The position numbers and the translations under genes are program-made. 64,000 nt of DNA from a virus, in IMG/VR virus record IMGVR_UViG_3300014720_000021, positions 29,377 to 93,376 of that record; one strand, written 5' to 3'. The notes beneath the pieces were generated by a model. That model made no database searches. It saw nothing but the letters and a program-made list of their open reading frames with translations, and had not been told where the DNA came from. Positions 1 through 8,468 of this stretch are shown here, in pieces (the first letter of the stretch is position 1; every line of letters begins with the position of its first letter).

Positions 1-153
1 TTTACGTAATTTGGTTTCTATTTCATTTTCAGTTTCATCATCTAAATTATACCACCAATCATCAAAACCATTTAATGTGCAAAGGTAGTCAATAATTTCA
101 GCTACAGACTTAAAAACCTCTCTATTAATTGTTTTTATTTTTTTCGGTTGCAT
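1..153 (-). CDS. Hypothetical protein, partial (C-terminus beyond window)
   Basis: The reading frame starts at an ATG at 153 and stays open to the left edge, so only the first 51 residues are visible. The start overlaps the TGA of the upstream gene (ATGA-type junction), which implies translational coupling at the end of a small-gene operon. The visible part is acidic near the edge (DDETENE) and contains a WW pair. I do not recognise the family. Confidence 0.6.
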   Translation of the reverse strand, partial: MQPKKIKTINREVFKSVAEIIDYLCTLNGFDDWWYNLDDETENEIETKLRK

Positions 154-368
154 CAAAGTTCTTTTTTGTACTTCTTAATAACGTCTAACCAAATCTCAGT
201 AATTGTAATCTGGTCTTCGACTGGCATTATTTGATTAAATTCCAAGCCATTTTGAGTCATTCTATTATAGACCTCATTCTGAACATCAGTTTTATGTCTC
301 CAAAATTCAATATCATTTAATGTTAAACCATACTTCTTAGTTAAACTTCCCATCATTTCTTCTTCCAT
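153..368 (-). CDS. Hypothetical 71-aa protein
   Basis: Small soluble protein with an acidic N-terminus (MEEEMM) and a lysine-rich C-terminus. It has no recognised domain. It is the penultimate visible gene of the leftmost minus-strand small-gene cluster and overlaps the next start by a few bases. About 80 bases of unassigned AT-rich sequence (369-451) separate it from the gene upstream. Confidence 0.6.
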   Translation of the reverse strand: MEEEMMGSLTKKYGLTLNDIEFWRHKTDVQNEVYNRMTQNGLEFNQIMPVEDQITITEIWLDVIKKYKKEL

Positions 369-451
369 AATATATATAATCTAAAATCGATTTGTTGGTT
401 CCTAATATAATATGTGGCGCATAGGTTGGGTACCATTTTTCTTTACATTTT

Positions 452-655
452 TTACCTATCACGTTTTTTTCCACCATATTTTTCAATATTTTTTAAAACT
501 TCTTTTTTCTTTTCCAGTTTTTCTTGAGGTGTTAAATGTCTGGGACCCAATTCTTCATATAAAATACCAGTATCTGGGTCATAGTATATGAAGGTTCTTA
601 TTGTTTGTTTTGGGAATTCAGGAATCAATCCAATTTTCAATAAATCACTCATCAT
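452..655 (-). CDS. Hypothetical 67-aa protein
   Basis: Small protein with a highly charged, lysine-rich C-terminal third (likely helix, EKLEKKKEVLKNIEKYG). Two consecutive ATGs (655 and 652) are possible starts; both overlap the end of the upstream zinc-finger-like gene, which suggests coupled translation. No function can be assigned. Confidence 0.6.
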   Translation of the reverse strand: MMSDLLKIGLIPEFPKQTIRTFIYYDPDTGILYEELGPRHLTPQEKLEKKKEVLKNIEKYGGKKRDR

Positions 656-950
656 TATCTAAGTTAATTGTATTCAAAACTTCTTTAATGCGTTTTAAAT
701 CTTTAAAGTTATTTTTTAATCTATTATTTTCCTTAATGAGATTTAGATGTGATTCATTTAGCGCATTAATTGCACATGTTAAGCATTGTCTGGCATACTT
801 ATCACCAAGAAATTCTTTATCGCAATTAGCGCATGTTGTTAAATACATACCTGGTGCATAACCCAGTATTGGATAATTTAAACCTTTTATATGCTGAACC
901 TCAATTGATTTATCTACAGGGATTCCGTTATAGTTAAATTCGTCACTCAT
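645..950 (-). CDS. Small zinc-finger-like protein
   Basis: 101 residues. The centre holds two CxxC pairs in the order TTCANC...ARQCLTC, with GDK between them. This arrangement is a recurrent treble-clef or zinc-ribbon pattern in small phage proteins. The C-terminal third is a predicted charged helix. Zinc binding is inferred from the cysteine spacing only; a nucleic-acid or protein partner is unknown. It overlaps its neighbours on both sides in the same operon. Confidence 0.65.
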   Translation of the reverse strand: MSDEFNYNGIPVDKSIEVQHIKGLNYPILGYAPGMYLTTCANCDKEFLGDKYARQCLTCAINALNESHLNLIKENNRLKNNFKDLKRIKEVLNTINLDNDE

Positions 951-1402
951 TTTAATTCTTTTAAATCTAAATTACTTAAATACGAAAACTCATTAATTTT
1001 AAATCGTTCGATTCTATTAGGTGATGATGACAAGTATTTCACCACAACCTCATCTCTGTCAATATCTTCAACCCGAACCTCAACAGGTACCAAAGAACCC
1101 AAATCCATTTTAACGGTCTTACCTATTAATGCATGTTTTTCACTCTCTTTTTTAATAATATTATTCCATTCATCATTAAGAACCACTTCCATTCGTTCAT
1201 CGTTAAAGTTTGTGAATGCAACTGCTAATGCTGAACCCATATCAAACTCAGTTTCTGAAAAGGTGAATAAAAGTTCGCCAGTATCGTCATAAACATTAAC
1301 ATAATCGATACTGTTCAGATATTCAATATAAAGATAGTTTTCTTCTCTTGAGCCGTAAGGTCCTTCAGATAGATATTTTATTTTTCTATATGTTCTACTC
1401 AT
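947..1402 (-). CDS. Hypothetical 151-aa protein
   Basis: Soluble mixed alpha/beta protein, unrecognised. It overlaps the upstream gene by one base and the downstream start by four bases, so it is part of the tightly packed operon transcribed from the promoter at 2118-2148. The repeated V/E-rich strands in the C-terminal half suggest a small beta-barrel, but this is only an impression from the pattern. Confidence 0.6.
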   Translation of the reverse strand: MSRTYRKIKYLSEGPYGSREENYLYIEYLNSIDYVNVYDDTGELLFTFSETEFDMGSALAVAFTNFNDERMEVVLNDEWNNIIKKESEKHALIGKTVKMDLGSLVPVEVRVEDIDRDEVVVKYLSSSPNRIERFKINEFSYLSNLDLKELK

Positions 1403-1587
1403 TATTTTTTAAATAAAAGTTTAAATGGATTACCGAAATGGCTTTCAAAGAATGACATTTTCAATGCCTGTTTGAATTCCTTACGTTTATTTTTAGGAAC
1501 CATTTTGATACATTGCTTATGTGTATATCCTTCGTTTCGCCATTTGCTATACATTTTCTTATGTCTATCAGCACGAGTTAATCCCAT
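1402..1587 (-). CDS. Hypothetical basic 61-aa protein
   Basis: Very lysine- and arginine-rich small protein with a phenylalanine-rich end (FFESHFGNPFKLLFKK). The basic character suggests nucleic-acid or membrane association, which is not demonstrated. It shares its stop/start junction with the downstream gene. Confidence 0.55.
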   Translation of the reverse strand: MGLTRADRHKKMYSKWRNEGYTHKQCIKMVPKNKRKEFKQALKMSFFESHFGNPFKLLFKK

Positions 1588-1605
1588 TACTTCACAATTT
1601 TACCT

Positions 1606-1839
1606 TCACATTAAATCATCGTTATGTATTAAATCAACATTAGGTTTATTTTTGTCAAACCAATCTGAACAACCAATACAAATATACTCAGGTTTGGTGT
1701 TCCATAACCTACTTCTTTTACTTGGTTTAATCATATGACAATTATGTGTCTTATTATTTTTTTTTGCATATCCGATGAATCTATCGTTATTTTCGCTATG
1801 ATTAGCCCATGGACATTCTTTACACATTTCTCTGTTCAT
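1606..1839 (-). CDS. Small cysteine-motif protein (CKECPW)
   Basis: The N-terminus has MCKECPW, followed by an NCHM motif and a CIGC pair: six potential metal ligands in about 77 residues. Short CxxCPW...HxCHM proteins recur in phage genomes, but I know of no assigned function. I chose the ATG at 1839; an in-frame ATG at 1848 is also possible and would deepen the overlap with the tiny membrane gene upstream. Confidence 0.6.
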   Translation of the reverse strand: MNREMCKECPWANHSENNDRFIGYAKKNNKTHNCHMIKPSKRSRLWNTKPEYICIGCSDWFDKNKPNVDLIHNDDLM

Positions 1840-1945
1840 CTTTATCATTACCGATTATATGTTCCGCTATTCCATGTGAGAATATTGCTATGACAAAAAT
1901 AATCACAGCAATTGTACCAGCACCTATTAATATATTAATCATCAT
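1820..1945 (-). CDS. Tiny single-pass membrane protein (41 aa)
   Basis: Open frame of 41 residues beginning with two ATGs, with a strongly hydrophobic segment at about residues 3-23 (ILIGAGTIAVIIFVIAIF) followed by a charged tail (NDKDEQRNV). It overlaps the genes on both sides, as is typical for this operon. A phage-encoded membrane peptide is plausible; no role can be assigned. Confidence 0.5.
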   Translation of the reverse strand: MMINILIGAGTIAVIIFVIAIFSHGIAEHIIGNDKDEQRNV

Positions 1946-2090
1946 TAATATTATTCTTTAGGCGATTTTCAATGAATTTACGATACTCATCAATGGTTAG
2001 ATATTGTTCATCACCATTATCAGCGCACAGAATTACCCCGATAATTTTTCCAGAATTATCTGTGATATTTTTTTTGACAGTATATCCCAT
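1935..2090 (-). CDS. Hypothetical 51-aa protein, first gene of operon
   Basis: First open frame downstream of the host-type promoter at 2118-2148, with an ATG at 2090. The product is a small soluble protein with a central hydrophobic strand (GKIIGVILC) and a helix (TIDEYRKFIENRL). It overlaps the membrane-peptide gene downstream by 11 bases. Support is the promoter position, the full-length open frame and the overlap pattern. Confidence 0.5.
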   Translation of the reverse strand: MGYTVKKNITDNSGKIIGVILCADNGDEQYLTIDEYRKFIENRLKNNINDD

Positions 2091-2117
2091 AACCGAATAT
2101 TAATTTAGTTTATGGTA

Positions 2118-2148
2118 CAAATATACTGATAATAAAATAAAAAAACAA
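2118..2148 (-). promoter_or_regulatory. Host-type promoter (TTG-N20-TATATTTG)
   Basis: On the minus strand, TTG is followed after exactly 20 bases by TATATTTG, matching the Bacteroidetes housekeeping -33/-7 consensus. It lies 28 bases upstream of the first ATG of the small-gene operon running from 2090 to the left edge. Confidence 0.65.
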
Positions 2149-2153
2149 AGATT

Positions 2154-4637
2154 TTAAAGAAATTTTCTTAATTTAAGACGGATTCGATTTTTTGATTCAA
2201 ATAATTTATAGTTTGTGAAATATGTTGGTATATCAGCAATTTTAATGAATCCTTCGTATTCTTTATTTCGCTTTTTATCGTACATGGATACATAAACACT
2301 ACCATCCATCTTGAATCTTTGTCGGTCAAAAATAATTTCAACCAAATCATTTTCAATCTTTGTTGCCATTTCTGGTTGTTTAAGACCCTTCAATGTGTTG
2401 CGCAATGACATTATTATTTCTTCCTTGCTCTGTTTGTTGGTATCGTCTTCATTATAATCCATCTCATCATCCTCAATCAAATCATCAGCTTGGTCTTTAA
2501 TGAAATTAACTATACTTTGGTTATCTGGTGCCATATCATTGTCATCAACCATTTCCCATATTTCATCTGAGTACTTTGGTACGTCATCATATATCTCCAA
2601 GAAGTCTTCTAAGACATAATCTAAATCGGTCGTGAAATCACCATCTTCGTCTGCACTGAATATACTAGCACCACCATTGATTATAAATGCGTTAACATTC
2701 ATTGATATATCTAAAGTGTCTCTACGATAGTTTGCATACTCAAGTGTAATTCTATTATTTACCTTATTACATATCTCACCCCACTTTTCATTTTTAGCTT
2801 CATAGCTGGCCTCGTTCATTTCCTCACTGATATGATTTAAAATGTCATCTTTAAGGCCCTTAGCTTCAAATGCTTCATCGAGTGCTTTCACTTCGGGTTT
2901 TATACCATAACTCTCAATTGTTTCCCTGAATTCTGAGTCACCCAAAGCGCTTTCCAAATAATTTTCATAGTCCTCTTCTAATCTATCTGAATCACCATCA
3001 TAAATATCATAATAATAGTCATCCCATCTTGAATCATTGAAACGCATTAGGAAATTTGATGTTTCATCACTAATAGCTGATTTTGGAACATCGTTAATAT
3101 TAATCATATCACCAGTAAAATCAATATCAATATCTTCTGGTACCAATTGATTTAATCTATCAATTGCTTCTGAATTATTATCCGAAGCTGACATGATTAA
3201 TTTATTTATTTCTTTTTGTTCTTCAGTAAAAACGTTATGAACACCATAACGTTCCAAAAACTCAACTTTATCAACCCCATTTTCAACTAAAAACCCTTTA
3301 AGTAGTCCCTTATCCATTCTTTGAACGTATTGACTTATCTCACCATCATCCAAAGTCGATAATTCGGTATAGCTTAACTTGAACCTACGTCTACCCCAAT
3401 TACTGGTTGCATCCATAAACTGTTTATATTTATCCATAATGGATTTTTTATAAACTTCCATTAATTCATCGTTATTTTGAATCATTTCAAACTCTCGTTC
3501 CGTTAATGATTTACCGTTTTCTAATTTAAGGCGTATTACACGTCTAAGTTGTTTATCGTTCAATAAATCTGTTTGATTTGCACCGCGACCAATAAAATAG
3601 CCAGCTTCAATCAAACTTTCTTTAACTGAATCACTTAATGATTCAACTTGGGAGTTTGAAATTGTGTGATTATTAGCAACATAATCACGTATAAAATCTT
3701 CTGGTGTTACGTTTGATTCATTGACGACCAAATCTCTGGTCATGTCCTCAATATACCGTTGAAGGTTATCATTATTATATTGGCGTTTTAATAGGCTGGC
3801 ATAATTACGCTCTTCATTTGTTATTTCCCTATATGGGAAATATTTTTCTTTACCCTTAAGGTTTGGAATGGCTTCTTCAACGTTAGACCATTGCATTGCC
3901 AGTTGTGGTCCACCATGACGTTCACCACTATTACTTCTGTCAGCAATTGCATACCCTCTGGAACCATAATTCATTATAACCAACTTATGTTCGTCACCTT
4001 CAACGTTTTTTTGTAATACATGGTATGGTGTTGCACCATAGTTCAAACGATATGTATTATAATAATTCAATTCTGGTTTACCGATACACCAAGATTCACC
4101 AGAACCATATTTAACACATTTTGCTTTTGTTTTTGAATCTAATATCAGAATATCATCATCTTCATATACGATATCTGCTTCATCAGGTTCATATATACCA
4201 GCTTTTGTGGATATAGTTCCAGATTCCAACCATTTTTTATTATTTACCAAATCGACCAAACCACTCTCAATCTTTTTCATTGAGAACCGTTTAGCGTTAT
4301 CACCCAAATTTCTAACATTAGCAATATAAGCATCCAAATAACGTTTGGCATTCTGCCTATTTTCGGCAAAGGCTTTGGTTTTAATCATTTTATCTAAGGT
4401 ACCTTCATACCATTTCTTGAATACACTATCCAACTGCTCCTTACTTTTTAGTTGTTGGATATTACCAAAATAGTCTCTAAATAATCCAGCAATGGCCAAT
4501 TTATTTAACGTGTCCTCACTTTTATCACCAATTCTGTTAGTTGTGGCATCAATTACTTGCCTACCATATAATTTGTCCTCTTCCAATGGCAACATCTTGC
4601 CGTCCAGATTTTCAAAAATATTACTTAATTTTAACAT
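2154..4637 (-). CDS. Large acidic protein with W-C-I module
   Basis: 827 residues. After a helical N-terminal region (about 1-150) comes a segment with AKCVKYGSGESWCIG (W183, C184). It resembles the W-C-T module found in the proteins at 8885-10321 and 26363-29239. The rest is highly charged, with long Asp/Glu-rich stretches around residues 500-760 and a basic C-terminus (NRIRLKLRKFL). It starts with a short leader ending FEN and has no signal peptide. It is probably cotranscribed with the gene at 4649-5221 (11-base gap). Function is unknown. It could be a virion-associated or injected protein, as its neighbour is under a late-type promoter, but that is inference. Confidence 0.6.
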   Translation of the reverse strand: MLKLSNIFENLDGKMLPLEEDKLYGRQVIDATTNRIGDKSEDTLNKLAIAGLFRDYFGNIQQLKSKEQLDSVFKKWYEGTLDKMIKTKAFAENRQNAKRYLDAYIANVRNLGDNAKRFSMKKIESGLVDLVNNKKWLESGTISTKAGIYEPDEADIVYEDDDILILDSKTKAKCVKYGSGESWCIGKPELNYYNTYRLNYGATPYHVLQKNVEGDEHKLVIMNYGSRGYAIADRSNSGERHGGPQLAMQWSNVEEAIPNLKGKEKYFPYREITNEERNYASLLKRQYNNDNLQRYIEDMTRDLVVNESNVTPEDFIRDYVANNHTISNSQVESLSDSVKESLIEAGYFIGRGANQTDLLNDKQLRRVIRLKLENGKSLTEREFEMIQNNDELMEVYKKSIMDKYKQFMDATSNWGRRRFKLSYTELSTLDDGEISQYVQRMDKGLLKGFLVENGVDKVEFLERYGVHNVFTEEQKEINKLIMSASDNNSEAIDRLNQLVPEDIDIDFTGDMININDVPKSAISDETSNFLMRFNDSRWDDYYYDIYDGDSDRLEEDYENYLESALGDSEFRETIESYGIKPEVKALDEAFEAKGLKDDILNHISEEMNEASYEAKNEKWGEICNKVNNRITLEYANYRRDTLDISMNVNAFIINGGASIFSADEDGDFTTDLDYVLEDFLEIYDDVPKYSDEIWEMVDDNDMAPDNQSIVNFIKDQADDLIEDDEMDYNEDDTNKQSKEEIIMSLRNTLKGLKQPEMATKIENDLVEIIFDRQRFKMDGSVYVSMYDKKRNKEYEGFIKIADIPTYFTNYKLFESKNRIRLKLRKFL

Positions 4638-4648
4638 AATGAATTATA

Positions 4649-5221
4649 TTATTTAAATAAACCATACGGTATGACCGTTGGTCTAACTTTACTATCTGAT
4701 TTAATTTCTTCACCACCACTTCTTTGTCTTGATTTCCATTCTTTAAGGAATTCGATTAAACTAACAAGTAAATCCTTATCAACTTTACCATCAACTCGAT
4801 TACCTTTATCGGCAAAGACCCAGTTCATTGCATTCTCAACATTTTTAATCCTATCACCATAATTCAAACTGTCAACTTCATTGTTCAAATTTAAAACCAA
4901 GCTATCATCAATTAGTTTTAAAGCATTATCAAAATCAACATTACTTAAGTCTTTAATCGGTCTATCCAAACGCAAATGTTTTCTTAAAAAACGTATACCG
5001 TCATTGGTTATATCACCGAATTCGTGTTGTGATGCCACTTTAGGCGTTGGCTCCTTTTCCTTACCACTTTTTTCGGCACCAAAAGACGGTGATGACATAA
5101 GTGAACCCAACATGGCACCACCAATCATACCCTTCTTCAAAGCTGAACCGAAATCCTCATCAATAATTTCACCTTCGGTTATTAACTTATTCCTTAGTTT
5201 GTATTTTATAGATTCACTCAT
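4649..5221 (-). CDS. Hypothetical 190-aa protein, late operon leader
   Basis: I place the start at the ATG at 5221, downstream of a late-type promoter motif. The longer upstream frame would run through the divergent gene and promoter. The N-terminus (KLRNKLITE) carries a possible prohead-protease site (L-x-x-E / ITE), followed by a small-residue-rich segment GMIGGAMLGSLMSSPSFGA that looks like a membrane or peptide-like stretch. The remaining 120 residues are soluble and helical. Family not recognised. Confidence 0.55.
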   Translation of the reverse strand: MSESIKYKLRNKLITEGEIIDEDFGSALKKGMIGGAMLGSLMSSPSFGAEKSGKEKEPTPKVASQHEFGDITNDGIRFLRKHLRLDRPIKDLSNVDFDNALKLIDDSLVLNLNNEVDSLNYGDRIKNVENAMNWVFADKGNRVDGKVDKDLLVSLIEFLKEWKSRQRSGGEEIKSDSKVRPTVIPYGLFK

Positions 5222-5236
5222 TAAATAGTCATTTAT

Positions 5237-5245
5237 AATAAATAT
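5237..5245 (-). promoter_or_regulatory. Late-type promoter motif (ATATTTATT)
   Basis: ATATTTATT on the minus strand, 15 bases before the ATG at 5221. It is divergent from the plus-strand copy at 5286, so this 90-base gap appears to fire in both directions. Confidence 0.5.
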
Positions 5246-5285
5246 GCCCTCATAATAACTAATGTTGATTAACTGTAATTTAAAC

Positions 5286-5294
5286 ATATTTATA
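5286..5294 (+). promoter_or_regulatory. Late-type promoter motif (ATATTTATA)
   Basis: ATATTTATA preceded by C, 18 bases before the ATG at 5313. The sequence matches the motif found before the terminase, protease and scaffold genes. Confidence 0.5.
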
Positions 5295-5312
5295 GTTAAA
5301 TAAATTGAAGTA

Positions 5313-6356
5313 ATGATACGAAAATTATTAAAAGAAAATTTAACACGGAAATTATATGAAAACACTTTGAGCGAAAACGTTGAAACTTCGGCAAGGGGTT
5401 TGGTTAATATTTTCGAGACGTTTAATAAACTATCTGGAAATCTAAAAGAGGATATTGAATATATAACAAATTTTAACCAACTGCTTAAAGAGGATAGTGA
5501 GTTTGACCCCTTTTCACATTTACAACAAACTGGTAAGATAAATACCGAAGAAGATTGTGTGTTAACAATATCTGAACCCAATTCAAAATTAGGGCAAATA
5601 AATGCGCCATCACTGTCATTACCAGCTGGTTACACATGCCCATTTGCTGATATATGTAAAAGTTTTGCACATCCAACTGGTGGTAAATTCAAATCGAATC
5701 AAAAATCAATTAAGGATGTTGGAGATATCAGATGTTATGCTGCCAGTGCTGAAATGACCTATCCAAATGTAAGAAACCTCAGATGGCGAAACTTTGACCT
5801 TATAAAAGACACTTATAAATCAAACGGGGTTAATGGTATAACAAATCTTTTATTGAAATCAATAAACCATTATGAAACCAAAAAGGGTAAAATAACTGTA
5901 TTTCGAATTCACGATTCGGGTGATTTCTTTGAACAATATTATCTGGATGCTTGGATTGAGACTGCAAAGCAACGACCCGATATTCTTTTCTATGCTTATA
6001 CAAAGTCATTACCGTTTTGGAAAGAGAGGAAATCTGAAATACCTAAAAATCTTAGGTTAATAGCCTCAGAGGGTGGTAAAGCTGATGAGTTAATTGATAA
6101 GGAAGGTTTCAGAAAAGCTGTTATAGTTAAAGATACTGGTGAAGCTATACGAAAAAAGCTTAATGTTGATGTAAATGATTTCTTGGCCGCATTCGGAGAT
6201 AAAGATTTCGCATTATTATTACATGGTGTACAATCAAAAGAAAGTGGAGCAACATCACACGCTAAACAAAATAGTAAAATAATAAAAGACGCAGCAAAAT
6301 CAATGAGAGTCAATCCAAATGAAATTGTACGACTTTTGAAGTTATATACTAACTAA
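5313..6356 (+). CDS. GP88-family phage protein
   Basis: 347 residues. The core has SLPAGYTCPFADICKSFA, then DIRCYAASAE, then a conserved arginine/asparagine region (NVRNLRWRNFDLI) and FRIHDSGDFF, and later FYAYTKSLPFW. This order of a cysteine pair, an RCYA cysteine and an HDSGDF motif is what I recognise from the phage GP88-type family. The biochemical role of that family is not established to my knowledge; the cysteines suggest metal or cluster binding. The N-terminal 30 residues (IRKLLKENLTRKLYEN) resemble the [L/I]xE leader peptides seen on other proteins here. Confidence 0.65.
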   Translation: MIRKLLKENLTRKLYENTLSENVETSARGLVNIFETFNKLSGNLKEDIEYITNFNQLLKEDSEFDPFSHLQQTGKINTEEDCVLTISEPNSKLGQINAPSLSLPAGYTCPFADICKSFAHPTGGKFKSNQKSIKDVGDIRCYAASAEMTYPNVRNLRWRNFDLIKDTYKSNGVNGITNLLLKSINHYETKKGKITVFRIHDSGDFFEQYYLDAWIETAKQRPDILFYAYTKSLPFWKERKSEIPKNLRLIASEGGKADELIDKEGFRKAVIVKDTGEAIRKKLNVDVNDFLAAFGDKDFALLLHGVQSKESGATSHAKQNSKIIKDAAKSMRVNPNEIVRLLKLYTN

Positions 6357-6357
6357 A

Positions 6358-6942
6358 ATGTCAAATATTCGAATAAAGCTTAGAGAGCAATTAATCAATG
6401 AACAGGTCAAACAGCTTTTCAAGGAAGCAAACGATGACCTAACACAATGTGATTGTTGCAAATATTTCGATATGGACATGGAAAGGTTTGGTGGTTTTGA
6501 GCATCCGATTTACTATGCTCTTAACAAATCCGAAATCCATGAACTTAAACTAATATCACCAGAAAATTATCTTAAGACGGTTGCGGATAACTTTAAAATG
6601 CACTACCATGAAATGTTTAATTATATAAACCAAGAATTGGTGGATAAATACGCCAATGACATGAAGAAAGGTGATAAATTCCCATTACCTTACTACACGG
6701 TGAATAATAGGCAACAAGAAGGTAGACATAGAGCGTTAGCACTCAAAAAATTAGGTTGTGAATATATGCCAGTTGTTACTGTTACAGAACTAACAGATAA
6801 AGAAAAAGAAAATTTCGCAAACAAATATAAAGATATGTCGACAAATGAACTTAACCAAGCGTTTGTGGATTTAGGTTATAAGGGGGTGTCTGGACTCGAT
6901 ATAAGAGAACTTAAAAACTACGTTCGATACAAAGAATTTTAA
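6358..6942 (+). CDS. ParB/sulfiredoxin-fold-like protein
   Basis: 194 residues, starting one base after the preceding stop. The region around residues 95-140 reads VDKYANDMKKGDKFPLPYY, then QEGRHRALALKKLG and MPVV. This is the typical ParB N-terminal-like pattern of a preference strand, a (E/D)GRHR-A catalytic or CTP-type motif, and a P-V strand. The N-terminus has a CDCC cluster and a LINE/LFKE leader. It could be a nuclease or ATP/CTP-handling ParB-like domain of the type common in phages and plasmids. The partition role of true ParB is not implied, because no centromere-like repeats or ParA are visible. Confidence 0.6.
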   Translation: MSNIRIKLREQLINEQVKQLFKEANDDLTQCDCCKYFDMDMERFGGFEHPIYYALNKSEIHELKLISPENYLKTVADNFKMHYHEMFNYINQELVDKYANDMKKGDKFPLPYYTVNNRQQEGRHRALALKKLGCEYMPVVTVTELTDKEKENFANKYKDMSTNELNQAFVDLGYKGVSGLDIRELKNYVRYKEF

Positions 6943-6953
6943 TTAGTGAATAT

Positions 6954-6962
6954 ATATTTATT
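6954..6962 (+). promoter_or_regulatory. Late-type promoter motif (ATATTTATT)
   Basis: ATATTTATT inside TATATATTTATTAAA, 14 bases before the ATG at 6977 in an otherwise AT-only gap. Confidence 0.45.
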
Positions 6963-6976
6963 AAAAAACAAAGATA

Positions 6977-7198
6977 ATGAAAAGAGTTAAACTGACAGAA
7001 TCTCAGCTTGAGATGTTAAAATCAATCGATGGTAATGACGCTAAGCGTTTGGCTGATAAGATAAATGATGCTATTATTAGTATTGATGAGTCTATGAGCT
7101 ATAAGGATTTTGCTAATGCTGTTGCCATTGTATTGAAAGGACAATACGGTAAGCATAATTTTGAGGGGTTTTTAGCTCAACTTCAATCTAAGCTTTGA
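6977..7198 (+). CDS. Small protein with KLTESQL leader
   Basis: 73 residues beginning MKRVKLTESQLEML, close to the MKRKLIITEGQM start of the protein at 7778. The remainder is a compact helical domain ending in an F-x-x-L-Q-S-K-L helix. It has its own late-type promoter. The leader with an ITE/LTE site recalls T4 capsid-targeting peptides cleaved by gp21, so it may be packaged in the head. That is inference. Confidence 0.55.
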   Translation: MKRVKLTESQLEMLKSIDGNDAKRLADKINDAIISIDESMSYKDFANAVAIVLKGQYGKHNFEGFLAQLQSKL

Positions 7199-7413
7199 TT
7201 AATCATATCTTTATCAATGCCTAAAATTCTGGACATTTGTTCAGTGATTTCTGATTTAATTAAAAATTTATTTTCTTTGGTGAGTTGTTGTGGTGATAAG
7301 TTATCCATCAAGATTGTTTTTGAAAAGCGTTTACCCTCTCTCAATTTCATTCTTTTTATCGAATAGGTTTCTCTGTAATATTGCCTAATTATGTCAACTA
7401 AGTTATCGTCCAT
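7183..7413 (-). CDS. Hypothetical protein, convergent
   Basis: 76 residues from the ATG at 7413 (MDDNLVDIIRQYY); an ATG at 7449, back-to-back with the divergent start at 7450, is an alternative. It is basic in the middle (RMKLREGKRFSK) and helical. Its end overlaps the convergent plus gene by 16 bases. I see no recognisable domain. Confidence 0.45.
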   Translation of the reverse strand: MDDNLVDIIRQYYRETYSIKRMKLREGKRFSKTILMDNLSPQQLTKENKFLIKSEITEQMSRILGIDKDMINQSLD

Positions 7414-7414
7414 A

Positions 7415-7445
7415 TTGTTAAATATCTGAATTATTGATATATTTG
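7415..7445 (+). promoter_or_regulatory. Host-type promoter; start codon 5 bases after -7 box
   Basis: TTG, 20 bases, TATATTTG. Only TCAT separates the -7 element from the ATG at 7450, so the transcript would be leaderless or nearly so. The same spacing and sequence recur at 8850-8880. Confidence 0.65.
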
Positions 7446-7449
7446 TCAT

Positions 7450-7776
7450 ATGGATAATGTGATTGATTCCCATATTACAATTGTATTACTTGAACTATTG
7501 GTTCATTATTATGATAGTTATGGCAAAAAGGTTGGTAGTTTTGATAGTTATTGTGGTTATATTACAAATTATTTAAATGGTAATGTTAGCACTTTACCAA
7601 ATGTACAAAGACATACTTTTGACTATTTGGTTGGTCAAGTTGAGCGGCAATATGGTTTACCAACTGATATCGCTATTGAATTGGTTATTGATTTGTTTAT
7701 CAATTGTTATTGGAAAAATATTTATTCTTATCAACATGAGATGAATCGGTTTTTGTATAATTCAGATATTTACTGA
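7450..7776 (+). CDS. Hypothetical 108-aa protein
   Basis: Aromatic-rich soluble protein (many Tyr and Phe), predicted mainly helical, unrecognised. It is the first gene after the host-type promoter and is followed after one base by the next ATG, so it probably leads the 7450-8446 operon. Because the promoter abuts the ATG, translation probably begins on a leaderless mRNA. Confidence 0.6.
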   Translation: MDNVIDSHITIVLLELLVHYYDSYGKKVGSFDSYCGYITNYLNGNVSTLPNVQRHTFDYLVGQVERQYGLPTDIAIELVIDLFINCYWKNIYSYQHEMNRFLYNSDIY

Positions 7777-7777
7777 T

Positions 7778-8122
7778 ATGAAGAGAAAATTAATAATAAC
7801 AGAGGGTCAAATGCGGTCATTGGTAAAACATTTGAACGAATCGGATGTTTATACTGAAACCGTTAAACGAATCGTTGATGACCTTAATCTGAATTATGAG
7901 CCAGCTGTTGTTACAGAAAGACGTGGTGGTGAATATCATGAATTACCAGCATTTAAGATAAAAGCTGATAATACCTTAACTAATGGTGAATATCTTTTAC
8001 ATTATTTGAAAAGAAAGCATGAGGGTGTTGGTAAGAAATTTTTAGCTCAATTGATTAGGGATTGGGTTGATGGTAAGATTGAAAACTATCGTTTATCTAG
8101 TAATGTTGGTATGCGAGAGTAG
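7778..8122 (+). CDS. Hypothetical protein with KLIITE leader
   Basis: 114 residues. The N-terminus, KRKLIITEGQMRSLVKHLNE, is the clearest example in this window of a short leader with [L/I]-x-E sites, comparable to the T4 capsid-targeting peptide plus gp21 cleavage site. The rest is soluble, with a mixed-strand middle and a basic C-terminal helix. No catalytic motif is seen. It lies in an operon with the genes at 7450 and 8132. Confidence 0.55.
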   Translation: MKRKLIITEGQMRSLVKHLNESDVYTETVKRIVDDLNLNYEPAVVTERRGGEYHELPAFKIKADNTLTNGEYLLHYLKRKHEGVGKKFLAQLIRDWVDGKIENYRLSSNVGMRE

Positions 8123-8131
8123 ATAAATGCT

Positions 8132-8446
8132 ATGAAGGCGAAGATACGGGAGATATTGAAGGATACGTATGGTGATTTTTCTACTGTACTGGAAGTTCAA
8201 TATGAGAACGTAATGTTACAAAAATTATCTAGTAAGAATAGGAACCGAGTAAGGGAGTGGTTAACTTACAATCAAGTAATTTTGGAATTACGTGATAATT
8301 TAAAAAATTCGTTAAAAACCAAAGAATTACAGTATCGGTTAACGGATGGTGAAAACCCAAATATTGCTTGTTTGGACGTTATGGGAGAATTAAAAAATGA
8401 ATCACCAGAATTAACTAGATTATACGAAAAAATTATGAATTTTTAG
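8132..8446 (+). CDS. TDGENPN-motif protein, tandem copy 1
   Basis: 104 residues. Contains YRLTDGENPN about two thirds along, preceded by a helical region, and shares this motif and overall layout with the next gene (8511-8843, YRITDGENPN). Residues outside the motif have diverged strongly, so the duplication is old. Function unknown; the conserved D-G-E-N-P-N loop would be the place to look for ligand binding. Confidence 0.6.
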   Translation: MKAKIREILKDTYGDFSTVLEVQYENVMLQKLSSKNRNRVREWLTYNQVILELRDNLKNSLKTKELQYRLTDGENPNIACLDVMGELKNESPELTRLYEKIMNF

Positions 8447-8468
8447 TGTCGTTACGTGTTGTATTTTG

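Noticed and set aside
1676-1690. CAAATATA inside the gene at 1606-1839 as a minus-strand promoter
   Set aside because: No CAA (-33) at 19-20 bases, and it lies in coding sequence.
5221-5581. N-terminal extension of the 4649 gene
   Set aside because: It would read through a divergent promoter pair and the start of a strong plus-strand gene; composition is not protein-like.
6358-6942. Plasmid-type partition system from the ParB-like gene
   Set aside because: No ParA, no centromere-like repeats; stand-alone ParB-fold proteins are common in phages.
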